Assembly: GCA_000320545.1 (NCBI GenBank)
Contig: ADNK01000035.1
Coordinates: 1 to 64,000 of the forward strand
DNA from: Bigelowiella natans CCMP2755
Taxonomy: Eukaryota; Cercozoa; Chlorarachniophyceae
Direction of reading: 5' to 3'
Length of the DNA stretch: 64,000 nt
In this document: positions 48,017 to 57,676 of the stretch, piece after piece
Layout: every line of letters begins with the position of its first letter
How positions within the stretch are numbered: position 1 is the first letter of the stretch
Notes under the pieces: model-generated
What the model was told of the DNA's origin: nothing
Seen by the model: only the letters and a program-made list of their open reading frames with translations
Database searches by the model: none
Made by a program: the position numbers and the translations under genes

Positions 48017-50139
48017 TTATTGACATGTGATAATCGAAAGACGGAGATATTTATACATTCTTAGCGTCTCTGGGTCTTGTTGGAACTGGAGCTTCAGTCC
48101 TACGTCGTCTTGGTTCTCATTTGCAGCAGTAGGAACTACCTCCTCACCATTGGTTTTATTCCCAATTAACTGGGTGCTAATCAATGACACTTTGTGATGC
48201 AGGTCTTCGAGTTTATTTTCAGATCCAACGGAAGATGATTTGAGTTTGCTGTACATTGGAATCCAGGGGATTGCGAATGATTTTGCTGCTCTCCCTGTTT
48301 GTGCACCGGTCGATGGTAGATGTAAGGGTATGATGGAGGAGGAATTTCTTTCTGAAGTTGAAGCTCCCTCTTTCAGAGAAGCAGCAGCGAGAGTGTCAGA
48401 TGATAATAAATTTTTGCTTTGAGAAGATGTTCTTATTCGTTTTAACCTATTTGCCTTTAACTTGACTTCCTAGAAGAATTATGAAATCAGATGATGAAAT
48501 TGTGGAAATTTCATAAAATGTTGCACAAGGATTTCACTCAAATCAGATGATGAAATTGTGGAAATTTCATAAAATGTTGCACAAGGATTTCACTCAAATC
48601 AGATGATGAAATTGTGGAAATTTCATAAAATGTTGTTGCACAAGGATTTCACTCACCCCTTCATCTCGAAGATCAACTGTGTAGAGCATGCGGATGCTAT
48701 CATAGTCGATGATAGTACCCATAGTACTACCCATAACTTCAACTTCATCACCGACTTGGAGCACGCCTGTACCGTTCACAATGGTGTATATTAATTGCAG
48801 TTTTCAATATCATTATTACTTGTTTGAAGAGGAGGAGGAGGAGGAGGGAATATCAAGTCAGTCCCTACTCACTTAGAGGAGCGTCTCTTGCAAGTTCACC
48901 ATCTTCAAGTTTTGCACGGATTCTGACTTGTGGTGGTTGAAGACGCCGAATTTGACCCCTTACATCTTGTGAAATTTCCATGGCCGGGGGTGGGATTGGA
49001 AGGATCTGTTAGAACGAATGAAGCATAAACAGCTGCTCTAAATATTTACGGGTCGTTATTACTTTCGTTTTCTAAATATTGCAGATTACTTTTACTTACA
49101 TTTTCACTCGAACATGGAGTTTCGGGCTTTATTTGAACGTTGGGGATATTTATCCGTGGCCACATTGCAGGGCGCTTCTTCACCAAATATATATGGAGTA
49201 ACGTCTGACAAAATAGTAGACAAGCATTATTCCAAGCTTCAAATGAGGAAACAATCATAGAAACGAATAATAAGAAGAATGATAATAATAATAACATTAA
49301 TAGTAATTATAATCATAATTTTAATAGTAATATATTATTAAACAACCTTTTCTGTTGAATTGCCCTGATCTAGGTAATTTATCCACCAGGTCCCCTCGTC
49401 TGGGATGACTCTTGACCATAATTTGTAAGCAAATACGTTTGTCTTATTCACGCTCAAAGCTATAGAGTCTGATCTGTATGTTATAAACCAATGTCATCCT
49501 CGAATGTGATTAATAACTCATATGCAAAAGATCTGTGGTAGTACCTGAATTTGACCCTGATTGATTTTTTCCCAACTTTCCCATCCAGCTCAAATATTGT
49601 TTCTACATCGTGTCTGTCAATTACAAGTATTAGCCTGGATATGATTAGTCTGCACTATACGTGACACCTTGACTGCCAAGCTTTGGCGAAGTCACCCTCA
49701 TCAAACAGTAATCTCCCATTACGATTCAAAATCATGTTAGAGCGTGCAAATGGCGGCTTTGTTGTTTCCTGCCAAGAACAGGTATTAGACCGACGTGCAC
49801 TTTGAAACATATTCTATCACTAACCTCCAGCCATGACTCGTGGCTGTGACTGTCACTCCCACCCCGGATCCGAAACAGGTCCTGTAGTTCGCTGTCTAGT
49901 CCCAGGTAATAGGCCTTGTTAGTTCTAGAGCTGATTGCCACGGCGACATCATTATCATCGGATAAGAGCAGGTGAGACGATGCGATTCCAGTTAACAGCA
50001 CAGTTGCCACTGAGATTATAAGAGCGCGCCTCACGAACTGGCAGCAACTACGATCTGACGTTTCTTTAATTTGTTCCGAACCCCACTTTGTACAAGAATT
50101 TACGAGGTGATGCTCGTGCACGCACATAGCACTCTTCAT
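48017..50139 (-). CDS. Membrane-anchored CS-domain (p23/NudC-like) protein with Tudor-like domain
   Basis: Eight exons join in phase to 470 residues: 50139-49825, 49768-49668, 49613-49545, 49473-49347, 49204-49100, 49005-48873, 48766-48657 and 48469-48017. An N-terminal hydrophobic segment (ALIISVATVLLTGIA) is followed by LFRIRGGSDSHS. A CS-like beta-sandwich runs from RHDVETIFELDGKVGKKSIRV through VFAYKLWSRVIPDEGTWWI to LHIYLVKKRPAMW. Later comes a Tudor/Agenet-like unit (LQVGDEVEVMGSTMGTIIDYD ... MLYTVDLRDEG ... LKANRLKRIR). A Ser-rich region and a charged helical tail end the protein. CS domains bind Hsp90 or other chaperone clients, and Tudor-like folds bind methylated residues. Having both behind a membrane anchor is unusual, and the role is unknown. 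Domain calls rest on pattern only. Confidence 0.75.
48485..48656. repeat. Three tandem copies of a 56-bp unit inside an intron
   Basis: Units start at 48485, 48541 and 48597 with aatcagatgatgaaattg; the third has a 3-bp insertion (ttg). On the coding (minus) strand the array begins at the 5' splice site of intron 48470-48656. Confidence 0.95.
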
Positions 50140-50651
50140 TTATCATCTGCAGACATTATTCTTTCGCTACCGTTCCATTCCGTTCTGATGAGTTCGTAGG
50201 CCCTACAGCAGCAAGCAATAAAAGGCAGTAGTATCCATCAGCCTTGGGCATAGTAGTAGATCTAAATCGTAGTAACTTTCCAATGGGTAGGGTGCTCGGG
50301 ATTATGGAGGAGGTGCTCGAGCATTTTGATCTTGCGACATGGCCATGTCTACAGAAATCGCAGGGAAACAATGGGAATCCTGACCTGCGACAAAGAACAA
50401 CAAACACTGCCACAAACGTCGTACTGGTACTATTTACCAGCATCATCATCATTATCATCTCCCAAAATGATGATTCTACCTTGGAGGGGGGACTAACTGA
50501 ATCGAAGGAGATTCAAAAAGTGGCAATTCAATTGGGGGAACTGAGTGCTTCTTGTTGCTAAGTTTGTTTATGTTGTTGGAGTGGTAGCGAGCCGCTACAC
50601 GAGAAGATACAATGCCAACTCAAATCAGACATCAAGATTCGAACGATAAGA
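50140..50651. promoter_or_regulatory. Divergent promoter region between CS/Tudor-like and zinc-finger genes
   Basis: About 510 bp. Overlapping open frames exist on both strands (about 50156-50561), but they are antisense to each other and lack any domain. Either could be a leader exon. Confidence 0.4.
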
Positions 50652-51560
50652 ATGATGACGTGGTTGAGAAAAGGGGGGGCAGGGTACTTAAGTGGACGAT
50701 ACAGGATTAATAATCGTTCTATTCACTTTCGTACTTTTCTACAACAACTTTTCTCTTTACTCTGGCTACTACTACTCCTACTACTACTACTACTACCAAA
50801 TTCTGCTGTAGCAATGCCTGTTGCAACCGATGCTAACCCAGCGACCGTTGTAACCGCCGCCTTGACATCTGTAAAATACGCTGCTCCATTGGATCGAACT
50901 TGTAAAGTATGTGGGGAGAGTTTTGTGGACGCGTTGGTCTACAGAAGGCACTTGAAAACCCATAGGCCGCTAAAACATTGTCCTAGGTGTGGAAAGACTT
51001 TCACAGATGGGTCGAATTATGCGAAACACGTGGAAGATAGTCATCACGAGCATAAATGCAATATCTGTAATAAGACTCTGAGTTCATCACTCACTTTACT
51101 TTATCATCGGAGTCTACATAATAACGATGGAAAGTACCAGTGCGATGTTTGCAGGAGAAGGATACCGACCTATGCAGCCTTCACCAAGCATTTGAGAAAG
51201 CACACAGGAGAGAAGCCTTATAGATGTAGATTCTGCAATAAAACAATGGCAGATAGTAGCAACCTCGCTAAGCATGAACGGAAGCACACCCAATCCAAGC
51301 CCTATAAATGTGAGGTATGCAACATGACCTTCACAGATAGGTCCAATTTAGTCATTCGCCACCTCCCTCTGCATTTCGAACATCTTCGTCGTCATAAGTG
51401 CAAAATCTGTGGCAGGAGATATGCACAAAAAACTGCAATGGCAAGTCACGCTAGATTACACAGAGGATGGGCATTTCAGCGATGTGATTATTGTGGGGAA
51501 ACTGGGAAGCAAGTAAGGTTGTCAAAAGTATGGAGGTGTGCATGGTGTGTAGCACACTAA
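50652..51560 (+). CDS. C2H2 zinc-finger protein with extra C-terminal Cys4 module
   Basis: A single 302-codon frame. Seven C2H2 units are visible: CKVCGESF...HLKTH, HCPRCGKTF...HVEDSH, CNICNKTL...HRSLH, CDVCRRR...HLRKH, CRFCNKTM...HERKH, CEVCNMTF...HLPLH and CKICGRRY...HARLH. The linker between fingers 4 and 5 is the classical TGEKPY. After the last finger, GWAFQRCDYCGET and WRCAWC repeat the tail of the gene at 4433. Upstream of the fingers a CTA-repeat encodes a poly-Leu run (about residues 38-50), which gives a leader-like segment. If translation starts instead at the Met at about 50814, this segment is absent. Expected role: sequence-specific nucleic-acid binding. It is divergent from the CS/Tudor-like gene. 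Confidence 0.87.
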   Translation: MMTWLRKGGAGYLSGRYRINNRSIHFRTFLQQLFSLLWLLLLLLLLLLPNSAVAMPVATDANPATVVTAALTSVKYAAPLDRTCKVCGESFVDALVYRRHLKTHRPLKHCPRCGKTFTDGSNYAKHVEDSHHEHKCNICNKTLSSSLTLLYHRSLHNNDGKYQCDVCRRRIPTYAAFTKHLRKHTGEKPYRCRFCNKTMADSSNLAKHERKHTQSKPYKCEVCNMTFTDRSNLVIRHLPLHFEHLRRHKCKICGRRYAQKTAMASHARLHRGWAFQRCDYCGETGKQVRLSKVWRCAWCVAH

Positions 51561-51748
51561 GGTAGAAATACGCAATTCAATATCTGATACCATAACAAGT
51601 TCATTCAATCATTTGCGTACTGTGCTTGCATTTGTATAGCATTAGAAAAGGTGAGAGACATGATGATGAAGACTAATAATAACTAGAACAATCGGGAGTG
51701 TAGCGGTAATAGACAAAAGGAATCTACTCTCAATGTGATACATATACA

Positions 51749-51888
51749 TGAGACGGATGTAACGATGTGTTAAAATATTTTCAATAGTCATCTATGGGCT
51801 GAATGTGCCATGTAATGAATGATTACATTTTTCAATTGTCATTCTATTGTAGCTGTGCAAAGCTGCGGTTACAGCGCTGCAAATTGCA
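51749..51888 (+). repeat. Dispersed hairpin repeat, two partial copies
   Basis: The first (51749-51795) has gagacggatgtaac...ttttcaatagtcat. The second (51811-51888) has gtaatgaatgatt, ttttcaattgtcattct and the hairpin arm gtagctgtgcaaagctgcgg followed by ttacagcgct. Confidence 0.8.
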
Positions 51889-51965
51889 TTTTTTAGTTTC
51901 CGACAACTATGTGTTTCAAAAGTATTTATTCCATCATTTCGCATGCAGAGTGCCGCACGCTAGTG

Positions 51966-52046
51966 TGAGACGGATGTAATGAAGTGATTAAATCTTTTCA
52001 ATAGTCATCCTAATGTAGCTATGCAAAGCAGCGGCTACAGCGCTTA
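51966..52046 (+). repeat. Dispersed hairpin repeat, full core copy
   Basis: Reads gagacggatgtaatgaagtg, attaaatcttttcaatag, tcatcctaatgtagct, atgcaaagcagcggctac and agcgct. The arms GTAGC and GCTAC can pair. This copy and 61018 are the clearest representatives of the family. Confidence 0.88.
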
Positions 52047-52240
52047 GGATGTGTCTATTTGTCTCATCTATCATGTGTTTCATGCATTTGAAAGCATCTG
52101 CATCCTTATATTCTGTACGTCGTCGATGTCGTGCGGTGCGCACAGCGGGCCGTGCCGCTGCGCACGCTATAGTGTAGATGCTAGCTAGCTAGCTATGTTA
52201 GCATGTGTCCTTTTATTTTTCATCCATGCTGTATAACGCG

Positions 52241-52290
52241 TGAGGCGGATGCTATGAAGCCGGATATTTCATTGTGAAGTCATTGCAACG
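52241..52290 (+). repeat. Dispersed hairpin repeat, degenerate copy
   Basis: Retains gaggcggatgctatgaag and a diverged ttcattgtgaagtcattg. The hairpin part is lost. Confidence 0.55.
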
Positions 52291-52560
52291 TTCCGTCGAT
52301 CTCATGTGCATCTATCATAACGAGCTCTAATAATAATATGTACAGCATAAAGCATGTATGTAACAAATTTACGTTAGTGTCGATCTATTACATGTGTCAT
52401 CAAGATTCCATCGGCTAACATTGATCAACATGATGCGTGTGATATCTAGATACGTATGTCGTGTACGCTACGCTGCGGTATCGAACATCCATCTAGAACA
52501 TCATCTAATGTATTTCTCGAAAAATGAACAAACATACTCCAAAGCCGCACGTACAATCAA

Positions 52561-54153
52561 TTATGTATTTGTTCTTTGGTTTCTACTTTGCTGAAGCTGT
52601 TTTCGTTTCAGATTGATCTCTTTCAGAATATCTTTTGAGTAATCAGTTTGTGGATGACGGAAATTTTTTTCAGGTAATTTAGAGCGCTTCTTGATTTTTT
52701 TTACCAGCCTGACCTCGACGAGAGAATCAAGGTTCGTCGTTGCTTTGCAAGAATCAGATAGACGGTGGTACGTAATTTCTTCAAGTTTAGGATTATAGCT
52801 TATTACTTTACATTCCTGTAATAAATTCAGGGCTGAATGAATTGTTTCTGAGAAAGAACGACATGAAAACGATTTAACATATTTAAAAGATTACATACCT
52901 CTAATTTGGAAGTGACTGGTGTCCAATTGATGAGCTCTACGACACTGATTGCATAAATATCTCCAGGGGAAGGATACAAAGAATTTCCACTTAAATCGAT
53001 GAACCCGCTGGACTTTTCCCTCGCTACTTTAAGCTCAGGATACCTGGTTAAATAATACATTTTTCTGGGATTAAGACATACTTTTACTCCAAAATGTAAG
53101 CTACCGAGAATAGTCAGCTGCCGGTGGGCATTTAGAGCCTTCTTCACACTGTAAACCAACATACTTCAAATGCCTAGTACAGAAATTAAAAAAAAAAATC
53201 TTCAGTATAATCACATATCGAAAACGTTGCGTTTGTGAATATATCACCGGGGGGCGTAGAAGTTATTTCCAAACTTTTCACGACCCTGTAACATCTCTGC
53301 TTTCATAGCTTCTACATCTTTCGGAACCCAGATTTGTCCCGACGCCTCAGGTGAAATTTGGACACCATCCTTGTCACTGCCTATGGTGGTGTTTACTGTA
53401 GCGTCATTGTGTGTTTTATTATTGTAGAATTCGAACGTGGTAAATATGTAATACTTGCGTCGATGGAAATCCCTGGAGAGACTCGTTGGTTCTTGTCTGA
53501 TGAAGTATCATCCCTGAAACGATATTGATCTTCGAGTATTCTTCGCTGTTTTTGTTTGTGAGGGGTCCATAACGTAGAAAGCTGCGACCAGCATACAACA
53601 CATCATTATTGCGATAATCATCATTTCAAAGCTGTAAAGTTATTATCTACCGCATTTTGCCTAAGCTGAGAACTTCCTCCTCCTGCCTTTTCTACTGCCA
53701 CCATATTTCCCTTCTCATCCTCTTCAAATAGGAAATGTCCAGAGCCAACAACCTGAGCGTTCCCTCCTTTTTTCAAATTTGCAGCTGGTTTTTCCCTGCT
53801 TTGCGGGTCGAGACTCGAAGCGATTTCGTCAATCATATGCCCGTGATTTGAACTTTTCCTCATATGGTTACACCTTACATCGGTCAATTTAGAAGTTGGA
53901 CGAATTGGAGCGTCGTCGCTTCCGGGCATTTCATTATTAAAATTTGCTTTATTTCTTTTCTGGCCTTTTCTTCTGCGTTTTACTGACATTTTTGCTTGAT
54001 CTGCCACAGATAAGCAAGCATCTCCAGACGTAGATTCGCTTCCTTTCCTGTATGTAATCACGCGTAACAAGAAGTAAAATAGCGTCTTCACACCTGTTTA
54101 ATCTCGAGAAAACTACGACTCAATGAAATAGAAATGCAGGTGATCCATCTATC

Positions 54154-54196
<43 letters not shown>

Positions 54197-55260
54197 ACAA
54201 AGACAGAAGCATCAAAATTATTCAGGGTAAATAGCAGATCTCACCGCATTTTGGCGAAGGCGTCAGCCTTAGTGGCTGGTAGAGGGGGTAATCCATCATC
54301 ATTTGTGTCCAGTTGATCAGTTTCCTTTCCCTCTGATTCATTGCACGGACTCTCAATGCCCTCAATTTTCATATCAACATTATCCTTTGAATCAACCAAG
54401 TCTTTCCTCCGTCTATTGTTTTTCTTTCGCTTCTTTTTCATTGGCTTGTTCGGAATGGTTGCCTCATCTCTTTCATGTTTGCCATGCCTTCCTAAACTTT
54501 TAGCGGATACGTCCTGTTTTCGAATTTGCTTCGGACTACTGTGCTTGCTTTCTGTATTATTCGAGCTTGAGATTATTTGGTCCTTCGCTTCATCTTTCTT
54601 CCGTTTTTTTTTCCTTTTCTTCTTCTTCTTCTTTTTCTTCTCTTTCCCAGAACTATCATTGTCACCAGTCTGCCCTAAATCATTCTCTGATCTTGGCAGT
54701 GAGTCCTTCGAAAAATATTGGTTCAGCATCAATTTAATGATAATAAAGGGGGGGGCTATGAACAAACTACCTCGAGGTTCTTCGAAATAGATACTACCAT
54801 CATATCTCCATCTCTCAGTAATCTCACATCAGAATCCGGGGGCATGTAAAAACCAGAGACAGAAATCTTTAGTCCATCGCCGTTCAGCACCTTCTCGAGA
54901 CTGATTAAAAAGGAGTTCCACGAGATCAAACGGTGGGTAATGATGTAATCAATCCAGTGCGAGACTGCGTTTCAATATGGCTGAGACGACGTTGCACGCA
55001 ATTCATATTTTAGAAATTTATTTTCTATGTTGGTACAGAAACTGAATAGTTGTTTCAAACGATTGCATCGCTCGCAATAACAACCCGTAGGTGTCGGCCA
55101 GAGTATTACAGAAGTCTCGTATGGTTTGGGAGGACTGACTGGTATCTAATAGGTGCCAGCATCGAGGCCGATTTAGGGCAGTCGCAAATTGGATCCTGAG
55201 GCGGATAGCGCTTGCGTGTGGCTGCTTTGAGGAACTCATCGTGGTGAGTAGTTCCGCCAT
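52561..55260 (-). CDS. COIL: Coilin homologue (Cajal-body scaffold)
   Basis: Eight exons join in phase to 647 residues: 55260-55085, 54900-54771, 54705-54245, 54047-53651, 53581-53455, 53395-53248, 53148-52899 and 52815-52561. The N-terminus is a ubiquitin-like coilin domain: IRLRIQFATALNRPRCWHLL, TIRDFCNTLADTYG, KISVSGFYMPPDSDVRLL, DGDMMVVSI. The middle is disordered with several Lys/Arg-rich blocks that look like nuclear or nucleolar signals (a Lys run near 54600-54640, KKKRKKNNRRRK, KRRRKGQKR). The C-terminus has the atypical Tudor seen in coilins (YPSPGDIYAISVVELINW, then CKVISYNPKLEEITYHRL) and a basic tail. Coilin scaffolds Cajal bodies and concentrates snRNP/scaRNP assembly factors. 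The call rests on the combination of ends and layout, because coilin sequences diverge quickly. Confidence 0.82.
54156..54193. repeat. (TA)n microsatellite in a coilin-like gene intron
   Basis: Pure TA tract within intron 54048-54244. Confidence 0.94.
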
Positions 55261-55705
55261 GACTACTACTACTCGATTTATAAAAGGGTGGCTTTGGTTA
55301 ACACCATTCTGCGCATCAAGGCGGCGCTCTGCAGGTATTATTGTTCTGTTAATGTTGGGACAAAAATATGATACGAAATTATCTAAACAAATATTATGTG
55401 TTGTTCTGTTAATGTTGGGACAAAAATATGATACGAAATTATCTAAACATCTATGAAATTATAGACACACTGTCGGGGTGACGATACATGAATGTCGCAA
55501 GAGGAAAATAGCCCTAACAGCTCTTTATAGATTTATGTCGCAAGGAGAAAAGAGCCTATATTCCTGCAGAAGAATTCAATGGCTCCAAGGGCTGCGAACA
55601 CGTACCCTACCCAATTCGTTCTTTGTAGCAGCGCCTTCATTTTGTTTGATCTGTTTACCCGTTACAGAGTATGATATTGTTCTCTTTTGTTGTTGTATCG
55701 CTAGC
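55261..55705. promoter_or_regulatory. Divergent promoter region between coilin-like and DUF1995 genes
   Basis: About 445 bp. It contains a perfect 60-bp-spaced tandem duplication at 55341-55449. A frame open through 55478-55705 on + lies upstream of the preferred Met at 55706 and may be 5' UTR. Confidence 0.5.
55341..55449. repeat. Perfect tandem duplication, 60-bp period
   Basis: The 49-bp segment beginning ttgttctgttaatgttggga at 55341 recurs exactly at 55401, with an 11-12 bp variable spacer. Confidence 0.95.
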
Positions 55706-57040
55706 ATGGCCCGAGGGATTGTGGTGACGATGTTACTAGCGAGTACGGTTGCTTTTATCATTCTTTTAGCCGAACGCAGAGGCTTCACCTCATCGTTGTC
55801 AAGATCACCGACCACCATTGTTCAGAGGTCCCGAATTCTACCAAAATGGGAAGCCGCTACCCTCACCCCGAACATTCATAGACAATTATCCTTCTCCCAC
55901 TCATCACCACGCTGCTTCAGCAGTACAAATGATGCTCCGGATGTGCAGAAACAAAGCAGTCAGTCCTCCACTTCCAGTAAGAAAGTAGAGAATATCAAGG
56001 CCCAGATGGAACGAGACATGATGCAAGAAAAGCCCAAACCAGTAGATGACACGAGGTTTAACCGAACTGCGGGCAGAGATCGCTACAATCCACAGACGTA
56101 TTTTGAGCTCGTGGCAGATGCGACAGAGGTTGGTTGCTGCTCTCTTTGCTTCTGCTATAAATAATCGCTTAGATATATACTAGATGTAGAATAGAAGACT
56201 TCATTTTGTACAAATACAGAGTCATGAGTTGATAATACCCTCTTATTTGCTTCAGGCAACGAAAGATGCGATGGCAGATGGCATCGAGCGAATTGAAGTT
56301 GAAATGGCAGCTTTGGGCCAGGAAACTTACAAGTAGTTCATTTCTCAATGAAATTATACACAGTAGACTTTTTGTGTGTAATAGCATCACTTCATATATT
56401 TCGTGTTCAACAAATCCCTAACATTTTCCCACGCTTGATTACAACATTTTGCATTTTTGACCAAAAAGATACCGAGCAGACACTTTCGTTGATGTAAACG
56501 CTGCGCTTGCTACAGCTTTGGGTGATTCATAAATCATAAATAAAATTTAATCACTGATGCTACAACGATAATTTATGATAGACTTTATGTTTCTCGGATA
56601 ATAAGAAATAATATCTTTAGTTTTGGTTGTGGTAAATGCATTGAATCTAAGGGAAAACAAATATAAATTATCAGGAGCCGGTATTGCCGGATCTGGAAAG
56701 CGTGTAAGGATTCTTCTTCCTGACCAAGCAGAGGTATCATTAGTGGTGTGGAATGAAAGACCATTCAGATATGCTAGAGGAACAATTGTTTGTTGCACCC
56801 ATGAATTTGCTTGAGTGATATCCGTTGTGTGTGCGCGTGTGTGCGTGTGTCCATACCCGTTTTGTAATAACCCTTTGTAATATACTACATGTGACAAATG
56901 CTGAATATGTAGAATGGTTTTTGCGTGTTTGCCTGCCTTTGTTTGCCTGCCTATTACAGCTGGCACGTCAGAACTTCATGCTTCAGAAGAATATGGGCAA
57001 GGTAGTAGCATGTTGATGGTAAAAATAATTTAGAAAATAT

Positions 57041-57079
<39 letters not shown>

Positions 57080-57349
57080 TATCCATCTGTCTTTTGATAG
57101 GAAAGTGAGGAAGGAAGTAATATTAGAAACAAGCTGCTTTAGAACTGATGACAGCATCATCCTTCAGAGAATGAGGGAGGAGATGGGGATTCTATCTAAT
57201 AAGCTCAATTTTGGTTGTCTAACAGAGGTACCACCTATCATAATATGCTACTTTCATATATACATAAAATATGTAATATTTGAAGAAGATGTCTCAAAGA
57301 GTGTAAAGATGTGGGTGCTTGTGTGTGCGTGAGAGAGAGAGATAGAGAT

Positions 57350-57391
<42 letters not shown>

Positions 57392-57636
57392 GGAGAGAGG
57401 GAGAAAGAGAATATTAGTTTGAGTAAATATAGCTTATGTAGCTTACTTTGGTTGATGAAGATTAAGTTCGAGGTAAGTAATAACTCGCACATATTTTATG
57501 TGTTGCAAAGGCTGCACCGAGTATCGATGAAAAAATTGGATCGGCTTTCTCTTCCCTCTTCGGAAGTAAATGTTGTATTTGTGTCGCAACTCAAAGTTCA
57601 GATACTGAACCTCATTCTGATAACTTATGTAGGATT

Positions 57637-57676
<40 letters not shown>

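Larger units (their letters stand above)
51561..52560. other. Convergent 3' intergenic region with dispersed-repeat array
   Basis: This 1 kb gap lies between the zinc-finger gene (+) and the coilin-like gene (-). It contains four plus-oriented copies of the hairpin repeat between 51749 and 52290. The copies at 51966 and 52241 each begin about 220-275 bp after the preceding full copy. Confidence 0.65.

Noticed and set aside
48485-48656. Regularly spaced direct repeats that might suggest a CRISPR-like array
   Set aside because: The units are contiguous without unique spacers and lie in a spliceosomal intron.
50156-50561. Opposing 100-codon frames between the CS/Tudor-like and zinc-finger genes
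   Set aside because: Antisense to each other, simple-sequence hydrophobic runs (ATC/ATT repeats), no domain.
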